DNA of 64,000 nucleotides from Aequorivita lipolytica (GTDB lineage: Bacteria > Bacteroidota > Bacteroidia > Flavobacteriales > Flavobacteriaceae): assembly GCF_007997135.1 (NCBI RefSeq), contig NZ_VORU01000005.1:109521-173520 (forward strand), written 5' to 3'. The notes under the pieces were generated by a model that saw only the letters and a program-made list of their open reading frames with translations, was not told where the DNA came from and ran no database searches. A program made the position numbers and the translations under genes. The stretch's first letter is position 1; every line of letters starts with the position of its first letter. This document shows, in pieces, positions 10,082 to 19,700 of the stretch.

Positions 10082-11672
10082 AGGTTTCGTTCAAGCTCCA
10101 GTTGGCACGTACTTCAATCTGTTTTGGATAGTAAATTATTTTTTCGGGCGCCATTCGGTTTAGGAAGCTTCCTGTATCCCATCTTCGGTTTTGGTTTGTG
10201 TCGTAAATAATCCGTAAGAAATATTTATCTGGTGATAGCGCATCAAAAAACACATTTTTGTTTTCCGTAATATATTCTTCGGCCACAATATTATACTTGC
10301 CATCCAGCATTTGCACAATTACAGGAAATTGCTCCACATTTACCAGAGTGAGGTTGAGCGTTCCATAATCTGATGAAAGCCTCGTTTTTACATTGAATAA
10401 AATTGTGTCATTGCTTTTTTCAAAAAAATCAGTCAAGGCACCGGGCAATAGTTTTATTGAATAGCTTTCATCTTCCTTTTTCGGAAAAAATACTTCGGCC
10501 CAATTATATTCTTTATTCAGTTTTACGGTGGCCTCAACTAAAGTAGAATCTTTCGCCATTATTTCAAATTTTTCAGCATCAAGAGAAATAAGTGGCGTAT
10601 TAGCTCGCAGTTTAAAAGTATCTTTTAATTTAAGGGTTCCGGTTTTCAACGCTGAAATATTCAATGAGTCTTTAAAAAGTTCGCGCATTCTTACCGTGGC
10701 CGTATCTATAATAGCTCCATTGGTAATTTTAAAAATCAGGGAATCCGTTTCAATAGCTGGCTTAAACCAATAGTGTAGCGTGTCTTTTTTTTCATCTTTA
10801 AAAACTGTGGAAATATAATCTTCGGGCACTTCTGAAAGCATCTCTATATTTAAACTATCCGCACGACCTTCATAACCAAAAAGAATATGGTTTTTGCCGA
10901 CTTGGCTTGGGCGAACAAATTTATAACTTGGTGTTTCCTTAAAAAGAGTCAAGGTATATGTGGAATCTGTGGGGATTGTAATTAATTCTTTTTCAAAACC
11001 TATTTTATCGTTTTGCGGCTGAAAAATGTAGTCGCTATTTTTTTCCTTCAAAGCTAAAAGCAGATATTTTCCTTCCTTTAAATTGCTCAGCTCAAAGATT
11101 CCCGTGCTGTCTTTGGTAACGGTTATATAGGTTGGCTTTTCAGAATAAATTATTGAATCCGTAAAGGTTTCATTTGCTTCATAAAGCATTACTGTAGTTG
11201 GAACTTCTGGCGCTATAAGCTGTGCGTCCTTTACTCTTCCTGATAGTTTTAAACTGTCAATATAACTTCCTGTGGAGAAAATATACTTAAAATACTCAAA
11301 CTTATTTTCCTCATTATTGTCCACAATGCTATTTCCGAAATTGAAGGAATAGGTTGTATTTGGCTTTAAAGTATCGAGGATTTTAATTTTTAAGGTTTTG
11401 GAAGTGCTCAAAGGAGTTATAATTGGCGCAAACTTCATTGGTGGCGAAATGATGAGCTCTTTGTTTACCTCTTTCAATTTTATAAACTCATCAAACCTAA
11501 TTTCTATTTCGTTGCCCGTAAAGTTAGTAGAATAATTTTCGGGACTGCTTTTCACAATCACTGGCGGAATAGTATCCCGCAAGCCACCCGAAGGCGTTCC
11601 TTTTTTTGCGCAATCTGTAAAAGAAAGCAAAAATAAAAATGCGATTGGTATATAAAGAAGGCGGTGTTTCAA
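10068..11672 (-). CDS. Lipoprotein with bacterial Ig-like (Big_5) domain
   Basis: Conserved Bacteroidota surface or periplasmic lipoprotein of about 534 residues. The TTG at 11672 gives MKHRLLYIPIAFLFLLSFTDC, an ideal lipoprotein signal with Cys21; the open frame continues upstream to 11750 but without a better start. After the lipobox, GLRDTIPPVIVKSSPENYSTNF opens an SbsA-like Ig domain (SSPENYSTNF...ITFDEFIKL type), followed by beta-rich repeats. No enzymatic motif is seen. comF ends 78 bp upstream on the same strand, so both may share a transcript. Function unknown. Confidence 0.75.
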   Translation of the reverse strand: MKHRLLYIPIAFLFLLSFTDCAKKGTPSGGLRDTIPPVIVKSSPENYSTNFTGNEIEIRFDEFIKLKEVNKELIISPPMKFAPIITPLSTSKTLKIKILDTLKPNTTYSFNFGNSIVDNNEENKFEYFKYIFSTGSYIDSLKLSGRVKDAQLIAPEVPTTVMLYEANETFTDSIIYSEKPTYITVTKDSTGIFELSNLKEGKYLLLALKEKNSDYIFQPQNDKIGFEKELITIPTDSTYTLTLFKETPSYKFVRPSQVGKNHILFGYEGRADSLNIEMLSEVPEDYISTVFKDEKKDTLHYWFKPAIETDSLIFKITNGAIIDTATVRMRELFKDSLNISALKTGTLKLKDTFKLRANTPLISLDAEKFEIMAKDSTLVEATVKLNKEYNWAEVFFPKKEDESYSIKLLPGALTDFFEKSNDTILFNVKTRLSSDYGTLNLTLVNVEQFPVIVQMLDGKYNIVAEEYITENKNVFFDALSPDKYFLRIIYDTNQNRRWDTGSFLNRMAPEKIIYYPKQIEVRANWSLNETFILK

Positions 11673-11750
11673 GTTATAGTGTTTGGTAAAAGATGGAAGT
11701 TCAAAATTAAGCAATACAAAAGAACTAATAACAATTAAAACTATTAACAA

Positions 11751-12413
11751 TTAAACAAAGGCAATTGTGGCTATGCTAATTTTTACATTTTCACTTTTCA
11801 GCAATTGGAGCGCACATTTTTCAAGCGTTGCACCCGTGGTTATAATATCGTCTACCAATAATATATGCTTGTTTTCTATAGCTTCCAGATTTTGAATTGT
11901 GAAAACTTCTTCAGCCTCAAAACGCAGTATTCTTGTCTTGAAAACTTGCGAGCCAGATTTTGAAACTTTTATTAAGACATCATTGCGATACGGCACTTTT
12001 AGGGACTTTGCAATTTCCTTCCCAAATCCTTCTACTTGATTATAGCCGCGCTTTTTCAGTTTTTGTTTGTGAAGCGGTACAGGAATCACCAAATCTATTT
12101 CCTTATAAGGATTCAATTCTGAAAGTTCGGCTCCAAGCCATTTTCCGAAGAAAAAACTTATCTCCTGTCTTCCTCGGTATTTTAGGTTGTGGAGCAATTC
12201 CTGCGTCAAGCCGCGCTTCTGAAAGTAAATAAGTGCTGTGGCATTTTCTACTAGAAATCTTCCATAAAATTTATTCTTCAGCATATTATTGTCCGTTTTG
12301 TGAAATGCTGCTATAGGAAGCGAATGAATACATTCTGCACAAAGCACGTCTTCTCCTTGTAATAACTGCTGTTTACAGCCTGCACAGACTTTTGGAAAGA
12401 GAAGATTTAACAT
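11751..12413 (-). CDS. comF: ComF family phosphoribosyltransferase-like protein
   Basis: A 220-residue cytosolic protein with an N-terminal zinc ribbon (CAGC at about 11-14, CAEC at about 28-31) and a C-terminal type I phosphoribosyltransferase fold with the PRPP loop HILLVDDIITTGAT. ComF is required for handling of incoming DNA in natural transformation and is linked to PriA/RecA in some bacteria; many species keep it without known competence. Motif KKRGYNQVEGFGKEIAK is typical. Length is normal for the family. Confidence 0.9.
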   Translation of the reverse strand: MLNLLFPKVCAGCKQQLLQGEDVLCAECIHSLPIAAFHKTDNNMLKNKFYGRFLVENATALIYFQKRGLTQELLHNLKYRGRQEISFFFGKWLGAELSELNPYKEIDLVIPVPLHKQKLKKRGYNQVEGFGKEIAKSLKVPYRNDVLIKVSKSGSQVFKTRILRFEAEEVFTIQNLEAIENKHILLVDDIITTGATLEKCALQLLKSENVKISIATIAFV

Positions 12414-12496
12414 ATTTTAAGAATTTTTACCATTTTGTAAACGTTTGTTAAAGAATTACGTGCCTACATTTACCGCCTAAACTTAACTTCTTAATT

Positions 12497-13384
12497 ATGA
12501 GTACAGAAAACGAAAATAACAGTGGCAAATTCAAGATACTGATAGGAGTGCTATCGGTACTTCTAATTGCCTTGGCTGTATATACAGTAACACTATTCAA
12601 TGATAGTAAAAATACGGTATCAAATCTTGAAATGCAAAAAGCTGATATTGAGCAGGAGTTAGAAGGCCTAATTGCAAACTATGACGAGGTTATCAAAGAC
12701 AACGAACTAAAAGATAAAGACTTACTAGCTGCACGCGAAAGAATTACTGTTCTTTTAGATTCAGTAAAGGACGCTCAAGCTAATGTATCTTTGATTGCAA
12801 GATATAAAGCTGAAGTTGGTAGACTGAAACAAGAGCGCATATTGCTCTTTAGACGTGCTGACAGTTTGATTTCAGCCAACAAGCAACTTGCTATGGAACG
12901 CGACAGTACATCAACAGAACTTCAAAATACACGTATGGTTGTTGATTCCGTTAGCCAAGAAAATGTGGCAATGAACGAAACTATTAAAAAAGGATCTGTC
13001 GTTAAGGCTACAGATTTGCGCGGTGAAGCCGTTATTATTAGAAACAGTGGAAAAGTTGTGGATACCAAACGTGCCAGCCGTGCTGACAAAATAAGAGCCT
13101 GCTTTACCTTAGCGCCCAACGCAATTGCACCAAGAGGTGATAGAACGCTTTATGTACAAGTTTTAAATCCTCGTAACAAAATGATGGGTGATGATGCTGT
13201 TAAACAGTTTGAAGACAAGAATATAAATTACAGTAGTTCTACAAATGTTTTCTATGAAAATGACGAACTTGATGTATGTATTTTAGTAAATTCTTCCGAA
13301 ATGGATCTTGTGGAAGGTCGTTATACAATCAATCTTTTTGATGGTCCAAACCAAATTGCGACTACATCTATGGAGCTTAAATAA
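12497..13384 (+). CDS. Membrane-anchored coiled-coil protein, conserved in Bacteroidota
   Basis: 295 residues. A short polar N-terminus is followed by one transmembrane helix (about 13-33, KILIGVLSVLLIALAVYTVT), a long coiled coil (about 40-165, rich in E/K/L heptads) and a globular beta-rich C-terminus from about 175 (ATDLRGEAVIIRNSGKVV...). The topology suggests an inner-membrane anchor with the coiled coil outside. Related proteins are sometimes named chromosome-partitioning proteins in databases, but no ATPase or DNA-binding motif is visible here, so no function is assigned. A perfect hairpin terminator follows. Confidence 0.75.
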   Translation: MSTENENNSGKFKILIGVLSVLLIALAVYTVTLFNDSKNTVSNLEMQKADIEQELEGLIANYDEVIKDNELKDKDLLAARERITVLLDSVKDAQANVSLIARYKAEVGRLKQERILLFRRADSLISANKQLAMERDSTSTELQNTRMVVDSVSQENVAMNETIKKGSVVKATDLRGEAVIIRNSGKVVDTKRASRADKIRACFTLAPNAIAPRGDRTLYVQVLNPRNKMMGDDAVKQFEDKNINYSSSTNVFYENDELDVCILVNSSEMDLVEGRYTINLFDGPNQIATTSMELK

Positions 13385-13425
13385 ACGTATTTGAAAATTT
13401 CAGATGCGTAATTTCAAAATAAATG

Positions 13426-13458
13426 AAACCGCCGTGAACTTATCACGGCGGTTTTTTT
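13426..13458 (+). terminator. Rho-independent terminator
   Basis: Perfect 12-bp stem (aaaccgccgtga 13426-13437, tcacggcggttt 13443-13454), 5-nt loop, seven T residues. It ends only 12 bp before the glycyl-tRNA synthetase start. Confidence 0.9.
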
Positions 13459-13469
13459 ATTTTTGCGCT

Positions 13470-15008
13470 ATGGCAAACAACGACGATCAATTTAAAAAAG
13501 TAGTCTCCCACGCAAAGGAGTACGGTTATATATTCGCTTCAAGTGAAATCTATGACGGGCTAAGCGCTGTTTATGACTACGCGCAGAACGGTGTAGAACT
13601 TAAGAAAAACATTCGTGAATATTGGTGGCGCAGCATGGTGTACATGCACCAGAATATTGTAGGTATTGATTCCGCAATATTAATGCACCCCACAACTTGG
13701 AAGGCTTCCGGCCACGTTGATGCATTCAACGATCCGTTAATAGACAACAAAGATTCCAAAAAGCGCTACCGCGCAGATGTGCTGATTGAAGATTATGCTG
13801 AAAAGCTCTACCAAAAAGCACAAAAGGAAATTGAAAAAGCAAAAGGTCGTTTTGGCGATGCTTTTGATGAACAAGAATTTATAACAACAAATCCGCGTGT
13901 TGTAAAATATCTTGAAGAACGGCGCACCGTTTTGGAACGCATGGCGCGTTCACTTGAAAAAGAAGATTTGGCAGATGTAAAAGCTTTGATTGAAGAGCTG
14001 GGCATTGCAGATCCGGAAACTGGTTCTAAAAATTGGACAGACGTTCGTCAATTCAATTTAATGTTTGGGACCAAATTGGGTGCTTCTGTAGAAAGCGCGA
14101 TGGATCTTTACCTTCGCCCAGAAACTGCACAGGGTATTTTTGTAAACTTTTTAAACGTTCAAAAAAGCGGAAGGATGAAAATTCCTTTCGGAATTGCTCA
14201 GACTGGAAAAGCGTTCCGTAATGAAATTGTTGCACGACAGTTTATCTTTCGTATGCGGGAGTTTGAGCAGATGGAAATGCAATTCTTTGTTCGCCCCGGT
14301 GAAGAGCTTAAATATTACGAACAGTGGAAAGAAACCCGTTTAAAATGGCATCTTTCCTTGGGAATGGGCGCAGAAAACTACCGCTTCCACGATCACGAAA
14401 AACTTGCGCATTATGCTAATGCGGCAACAGATATTGAATTCAATTTTCCTTTCGGTTTTAAGGAATTGGAAGGAATACATTCCAGAACCGATTTCGACTT
14501 AAAAGCGCACGAAAAATTCTCAGGGAAAAAGCTGCAATTCTTTGATCCAGAACTCAACGAAAGCTACGTACCCTATGTTGTTGAAACCTCTATTGGTCTA
14601 GACAGAATGTTTCTTGCCGTGTTAAGCAATTCACTACAAGATGAAACTTTGGAAGATGGCAGTATTAGAACCGTTCTGAAATTACCTGCAATTTTAGCGC
14701 CCGTAAAAGCAGCCGTTCTGCCGTTGATTAAAAGAGACGGTTTACCCGAAATTGCACAACAAATTATTGACGATCTTCAGTGGGATTACAACGTAATTTA
14801 TGACGAAAAAGATGCCGTGGGAAGACGCTACCGTCGCCAAGACGCCGTGGGCACGCCTTTCTGTATTACTGTGGATCATCAAACTATCGAAGACAATACC
14901 GTAACAATCCGCTATAGAGATACAATGGAGCAGGAACGCATTAAAATTGAAGAAATTTCAGAAAAGATGAAGGAGACCATTTCATATAAAAACTGGCTTT
15001 CTGAATAA
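13470..15008 (+). CDS. glyS: Glycine--tRNA ligase, single-chain alpha2 type
   Basis: Class II synthetase charging tRNA-Gly. It is the eukaryote/archaea-like homodimer form (512 residues), not the split alpha/beta form. Visible are YGYIFASSEIYDGLSAVYDY, motif 2 (GKAFRNEIVARQFIFRMREFEQMEMQFF), motif 3 (ETSIGLDRMFLAVL) and a C-terminal anticodon-binding domain. The ATG at 13470 begins MANNDDQF, the normal family start; the frame is open to 13404, but that part is occupied by the upstream terminator. A TATTTTTG at 13458-13465 resembles a -7 element and would place the transcript start at or almost at the ATG. Confidence 0.96.
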   Translation: MANNDDQFKKVVSHAKEYGYIFASSEIYDGLSAVYDYAQNGVELKKNIREYWWRSMVYMHQNIVGIDSAILMHPTTWKASGHVDAFNDPLIDNKDSKKRYRADVLIEDYAEKLYQKAQKEIEKAKGRFGDAFDEQEFITTNPRVVKYLEERRTVLERMARSLEKEDLADVKALIEELGIADPETGSKNWTDVRQFNLMFGTKLGASVESAMDLYLRPETAQGIFVNFLNVQKSGRMKIPFGIAQTGKAFRNEIVARQFIFRMREFEQMEMQFFVRPGEELKYYEQWKETRLKWHLSLGMGAENYRFHDHEKLAHYANAATDIEFNFPFGFKELEGIHSRTDFDLKAHEKFSGKKLQFFDPELNESYVPYVVETSIGLDRMFLAVLSNSLQDETLEDGSIRTVLKLPAILAPVKAAVLPLIKRDGLPEIAQQIIDDLQWDYNVIYDEKDAVGRRYRRQDAVGTPFCITVDHQTIEDNTVTIRYRDTMEQERIKIEEISEKMKETISYKNWLSE

Positions 15009-15034
15009 TTTTTTAGGTGATTAATTCTATTTCG

Positions 15035-15067
15035 AAAAAGGAGGATATTAATTTATTCTCCTTTTTT
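15035..15067 (+). terminator. Terminator after glyS
   Basis: Stem aaaaaggag (15035-15043) with ctccttttt (15058-15066), 14-nt loop, T run. Its A run on the other side could also serve the convergent lipoprotein gene. Confidence 0.7.
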
Positions 15068-15081
15068 ATTGAACTATAAAT

Positions 15082-15459
15082 TTATTCATCCCGATTTTTT
15101 ATTTCAGTAAGTTCTACCGGAGCGGCATTTTCACATCTATTCATTCTTCGAAGTCCATTAAATTTTACCCAAACTGTTTGGTTATCTCTCCTAAAAGTTT
15201 CTTCCAAATTGATAGGATCTACATAATAAAACTCCCTCTCTCCCTGCTTTAACTGGATAGTATATTCACAATCTCCAACTATATCTGAATAAATTATTCT
15301 ACCTGGCAAATAACCATCATCCATCATTTTTTCCGCGGCTATTTTCTTGGCTTCTATTTCAGCTGCGCTATTGGTTTCAAGATTTTGCGATTTATTTTGA
15401 GAGGAAATACAGGAAAGGATGAAAATTGAAAAGATAGCGAAAGTGACTTTTAAAACCAT
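15082..15459 (-). CDS. Small lipoprotein of unknown function
   Basis: About 125 residues from the ATG at 15459, which gives MVLKVTFAIFSIFILSC with a lipobox Cys17; an upstream start at 15492 would spoil the signal. The mature part carries an alanine/lysine-rich helix, then DDGYLPGRIIYSDIVGDCEYTIQL and two more Cys residues (one in VGDCEY, one in MNRCEN) that could form a disulphide. No family recognised. Converges on glyS. Confidence 0.65.
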   Translation of the reverse strand: MVLKVTFAIFSIFILSCISSQNKSQNLETNSAAEIEAKKIAAEKMMDDGYLPGRIIYSDIVGDCEYTIQLKQGEREFYYVDPINLEETFRRDNQTVWVKFNGLRRMNRCENAAPVELTEIKNRDE

Positions 15460-15587
15460 TTTTATAAAGTTTAATGATGGATGAAGATACAAAAAGTATG
15501 CAGCTAGATTCTACGCTAATTCCTTAATTATAAAAAAAATTAAAATTTTAAAATCGAATATTTCAGAAAATAATAATAATATTTTTG

Positions 15588-15667
15588 TATATGTCGAAAT
15601 TATAAGCATATTTCGACATATATTTGCAACGTGTCGATTTTGTCGACATATTACAAATATATGTCGA
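15588..15667. promoter_or_regulatory. Operator-like repeat cluster in the Fic promoter
   Basis: The 9-mer ATATGTCGA occurs in alternating orientation at 15589-15597 (+), 15614-15622 (-), 15643-15651 (-) and 15659-15667 (+), with a partial copy gtgtcga at 15631-15637. The first pair forms a perfect inverted repeat with 13-bp arms (15588-15600 and 15610-15622); the second pair is spaced by 7 bp. A -7-like TATATTTG (15619-15626) overlaps the right arm of the first dyad. This arrangement suggests repression by a dimeric protein, possibly the Fic protein itself through its C-terminal winged helix. Confidence 0.7.
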
Positions 15668-15671
15668 TATT

Positions 15672-16745
15672 ATGTACAATCCTGAAAAACCATACAACGA
15701 ACTCCCGTTGCTTCCACTTCATAAAGAGTTAGAAACGAAAGCGATACTTAAACAAGCCATTTCATCCAATAAAATACTGGCAGAATTGAAGGGACGAGCA
15801 GATGAAATCCCTAACCAATCGATGCTTGTTAATGCCATAACGCTACAAGAAGCAAAAGATAGTTCCGAAATTGAAAATATTGTAACTACTCAAGATACCC
15901 TATACAAAGCTTTTTCGTCTAATATATCAGAAACGGATGCCCAAACAAAGGAAGTTTTAAGATATCGGCAAGCACTTTGGGAGGGCTTTAATGAATTGAA
16001 AAATAGGCCACTCGCAACCAATTCATTCATAAAAATTGTGCAGACCATTAAAGAAAATAGCTCGGGAATTAGAAATGCACCGGGAACAGTTATAACCAGT
16101 AATAACAAGACAATATATACCCCACCCGAAGGGGAAAACACAATTCGAAACCTTCTTAAAAATCTAGAAGATTTTATGCACGCCGATGATGACTTGGACT
16201 ACCTTGTAAAATTGGCAATTATTCACTATCAGTTTGAAGCCATACATCCCTTTTTTGACGGAAACGGCAGAACGGGAAGGGTGCTAAACATTCTTTATAT
16301 TGTTGAGAAAGGTTTATTGGAGAGTCCTATTTTATATTTAAGTAAATATATTATTGAAAATAAAAATGACTATTATAAAAACCTCAGAAATGTAACTGAA
16401 AATGCTGCGTGGGAAGCTTGGATCCTATTTATGCTAAAAGGTGTTGAAGAAACTGCCAGATACACTTTGAATAAAATAAATAAAATCAATACCTTAATGC
16501 ACACCACAATTAGCTTTGCAAAAGAAAATCTTCCCACACGGGTTTATTCTAAAGAATTGATTGAGCTTTTATTTGAACAACCCTATTGTAAAGTTAAATA
16601 TATCGTTGATAAAGGCATTGCCAAACGCCAAACCGCTGCGGAATACCTTAATGAGCTTGAAAAAATTGGTATTCTAAAATCTCAGAAAGTCGGGGTGGAA
16701 AATCTATATCTAAATGTGAAATTGTTTGAGCTTTTGAAAAATTAA
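15672..16745 (+). CDS. Fic family AMP-transferase-like protein with C-terminal winged helix
   Basis: 357 residues from the ATG at 15672; a TTG at 15624 lies inside the promoter/operator and is rejected. The N-terminal Fic_N region carries the inhibitory motif SSEIEN (about 64-69), the (S/T)xxxE(G/N) type that blocks ATP binding. The catalytic loop is HPFFDGNGRTGR with His192, fully conserved, and a beta-hairpin flap TSNNKTIYTPPEG precedes it. The C-terminal 80 residues look like a winged helix (RQTAAEYLNELEKIGILKSQKVG). Such proteins transfer AMP to targets and are normally self-inhibited. The repeated operator-like sites upstream hint at autoregulation. It ends in a 4-bp overlap with the convergent outer-membrane gene. 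Confidence 0.9.
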   Translation: MYNPEKPYNELPLLPLHKELETKAILKQAISSNKILAELKGRADEIPNQSMLVNAITLQEAKDSSEIENIVTTQDTLYKAFSSNISETDAQTKEVLRYRQALWEGFNELKNRPLATNSFIKIVQTIKENSSGIRNAPGTVITSNNKTIYTPPEGENTIRNLLKNLEDFMHADDDLDYLVKLAIIHYQFEAIHPFFDGNGRTGRVLNILYIVEKGLLESPILYLSKYIIENKNDYYKNLRNVTENAAWEAWILFMLKGVEETARYTLNKINKINTLMHTTISFAKENLPTRVYSKELIELLFEQPYCKVKYIVDKGIAKRQTAAEYLNELEKIGILKSQKVGVENLYLNVKLFELLKN

Positions 16746-19700
16746 AAATAAGCCCGCAACTGAATGCTACCTGTATGTACCGTTTTGGTAGTTTCGCTTT
16801 TTCGACCAAAATATGAAAGATTGGCGTCCAAATATTTAGTTATCCGCTTCTGAAAAAGCAAACGCCACGTAAAATTGGTCCCCGGCTGCAATCCTTCCAG
16901 CATTTGGTAAGCTACGGGTGAAAAAGGACTTCCTTCAAATTTATTGTCAATATAATTGAACTCACCATTTATTGAAATCTTTTCAGCGTTGGTATATGCA
17001 AAGGAAAAACCGAGCGTTTGCTGATTAAGATTTTCCATTTCACCTAGCTTATTATCTTGATTTGCAAATTCATAGAACACATCAAAACGGGTCTGCTGAC
17101 TCAATAAATAGGAAATTTTCGGGTTGAATTCATAAGAATCGAGACGATAATTACGGTTTGCAAAATTCTCTGAAAGACTTTCATTACTGCCCATGGCTCC
17201 TTTTAAATTGAGCAACCAACTTTCCTGAAATTTATGATTGAAATTAAATTGGTGGCTTTTCAAGTTATTGCGCTGCAAACCCACAGCTAGCAAATTATCT
17301 GCCGAAGTAGCTATAAAAGTGTAGCTAGTAGTATAGCGCTGCTTCCCACGATTGTAAAATAGCGCGTTTCTAAAATTCAGCGTAAGTCCCAATTGGTCAT
17401 CACCACCATCTTCAAAAGGATTTATATTGAAACCGTCATTTTTTCGCTTCACTTTCCGATCCAAAACATAGGAGGTTTGATTGTAAAAATGTGAAAGCAC
17501 TTTTTTAAACCCTTCCTTATTTGACCAATTTTGAGGATTCAACGTAAGGATTTGGCTGAATTTATTCTGCCTAATTTTCAAAAAAACCTGATTGGGAAGT
17601 AAAATCCGAATGTACTCAGCCTGATCTTGAAATTGTGCCACCTCAAATTCTTCAAGCTCTTGAATTCCATTGTTATTATAATCAATCCAAGTGTAAACAC
17701 CCTGTCCCGGCTCAGTTTTTACATAGGTAAATTCCTGCTGCGCAATCACTCCGTTGTTAGATTCCAACGCAGTATTTAACCGAATGCCGCCGTCAAAAAG
17801 CGATTGATTATATATTATCCGCGAGTTGAGCGAACGTTCGGTTTCGCGTTTATCAATAGTTACGGGCAGCGAATCGTTGGGGTCAAAACCCGTTCCCGGT
17901 TTGGGTTCGTATTTCAAGGTTCTGTAATTTGCAAAAGCAGAAAGCTGGGTGTTTTCAGTGTTTATAAGCCTCGATTTTAAATAATAGGTGTTGGAAGAAT
18001 TCACTTTTTGAAGCAGATTATTCCGAACACTATCATTCACCCGAAACTGATAACCCGCTTCCACAAAAACTTTTGTACTATCGCCAATCCCTGAAAACAC
18101 TTCATAAGAACTAAATTTTTGGCTAATTGGCGAAATGCTGTCGCGAACAACATCTCTTATTTGGTTGTCTTCCAAAGCAACTTTTCCACCCACCCAAGCT
18201 TTTTCTAAAGAATAGGTTGTGGTGTTGTTCAGTCTAATAAATTTAGATGAAATGGAATCTGCTTTGCTATTCAGAAAACTTCCGTATGTAAAAATTCGTA
18301 ATTTTTTCAACTTTAAATCTGAAGCAACAACGTGTCGTGTACCATTAAAATTTTCGGAATAACTCAAGTTCTGAAACTCATAGCGACCGCCTCCAATTTT
18401 TGGTTGCGAAACTTCAAAACCCGAAATAACAAAACTCTGGTTGCCCATTGGATTTAAAAGATTCCAATCACGATTAAATTCAATATTGTAAAGTCTTTCT
18501 ATAGTTCTGAAATCTCTTTGAACAAAATCTAACGAACCGAAAGCATCAACTTTCAGCGTATCGGCCGTTGTTAAAACACGTTGTTTAAACGCCAATCGTC
18601 CCGCAAAACCATCGTTGTTATTATCATCAATATCACTGAAAAGATTCAGGTCGTTTTGGCTACCCGCCACTTCAAAATCAATTCGTGTTTTCTCTGATGG
18701 GTGGAAACTTCCGTTTAGGCCGCCAACTTGCAATTTTAACGGCGCATTCAATCTAATAACAGGAGCATAATTTCCTTGGGGCACGCCGTTCACGGGAGCC
18801 ACATATTCAAAAATACGGCTTATCGCGTTGGTCTCACTTATTACATAATTGCCATTATTTGCTCCTACAAGTGAAAACCGCACACTGAAAAGTTCATCAT
18901 CGGGATTGCTCGAAAAGACGAAAACTTCTACGCCATTTAAAATTTCCTTTTTATAAAGAATTTTATTTTCAGAATAGATATCGGGCACGGCAGAAGGAGC
19001 GTTCATTAAATCGCGATCATCGCCCGCAGCTTGCAAAATAGCAACTTGTTCTTCGGAAAGATTTTGCTGCAACGGCTGATTTTTTGCATCGTTTTCAGAA
19101 TATACATACACGCCTAAATCCAAATTTTCACTGGAATAATTTCCGCCGCCGTAGCCAATGAAACGCGTATAACTTCTATCTGTATATTGGTACTCCACCG
19201 TAATCCGCATATTGCTGGTTATGGGGTATGTTGGGTTAAATTTTATTTCGCCCGCGTTGTAATCTATTACATAATCTTCGTTTTCGCCGCGGTTTAAAAG
19301 CAATCCATTTACATAAACCCTTTCGCTGCCGGAAACTACTAAAATATAGAGTTCGCCGTTGGGACCGACCAATTTATAAGGCCCTTGGTTACCTTCCTGC
19401 CCAATAAATTCACTTTTTGAAAAAACGCCACGCACCAATGCACCAGAAGCAAATGCCGAAATTTTTGAGCCATCTTCATTGTTAAACGTTCCGCCGAGCG
19501 AGATTCCCTGTACCTTTTTTGTAAATCTTCCGAAGTAACTGTTGTTGTTTTGAAGATCAATATCGCCCGCACGAATGTTCCAATTATCGCCAAAAAGTTC
19601 AATGAAAATCTGGTCAAATTCATTTAAACTTTGTGAATAACCGCCTTCCTGCGTTGGAATATTAGCATCTTGAATAGAAGCCCGAATAGAAACTTTATCG

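Noticed and set aside
13458..13472. Leaderless transcript for glyS
   Set aside because: Only the -7-like TATTTTTG supports it; no TTG upstream and the site overlaps the terminator T run, so not claimed as a feature.
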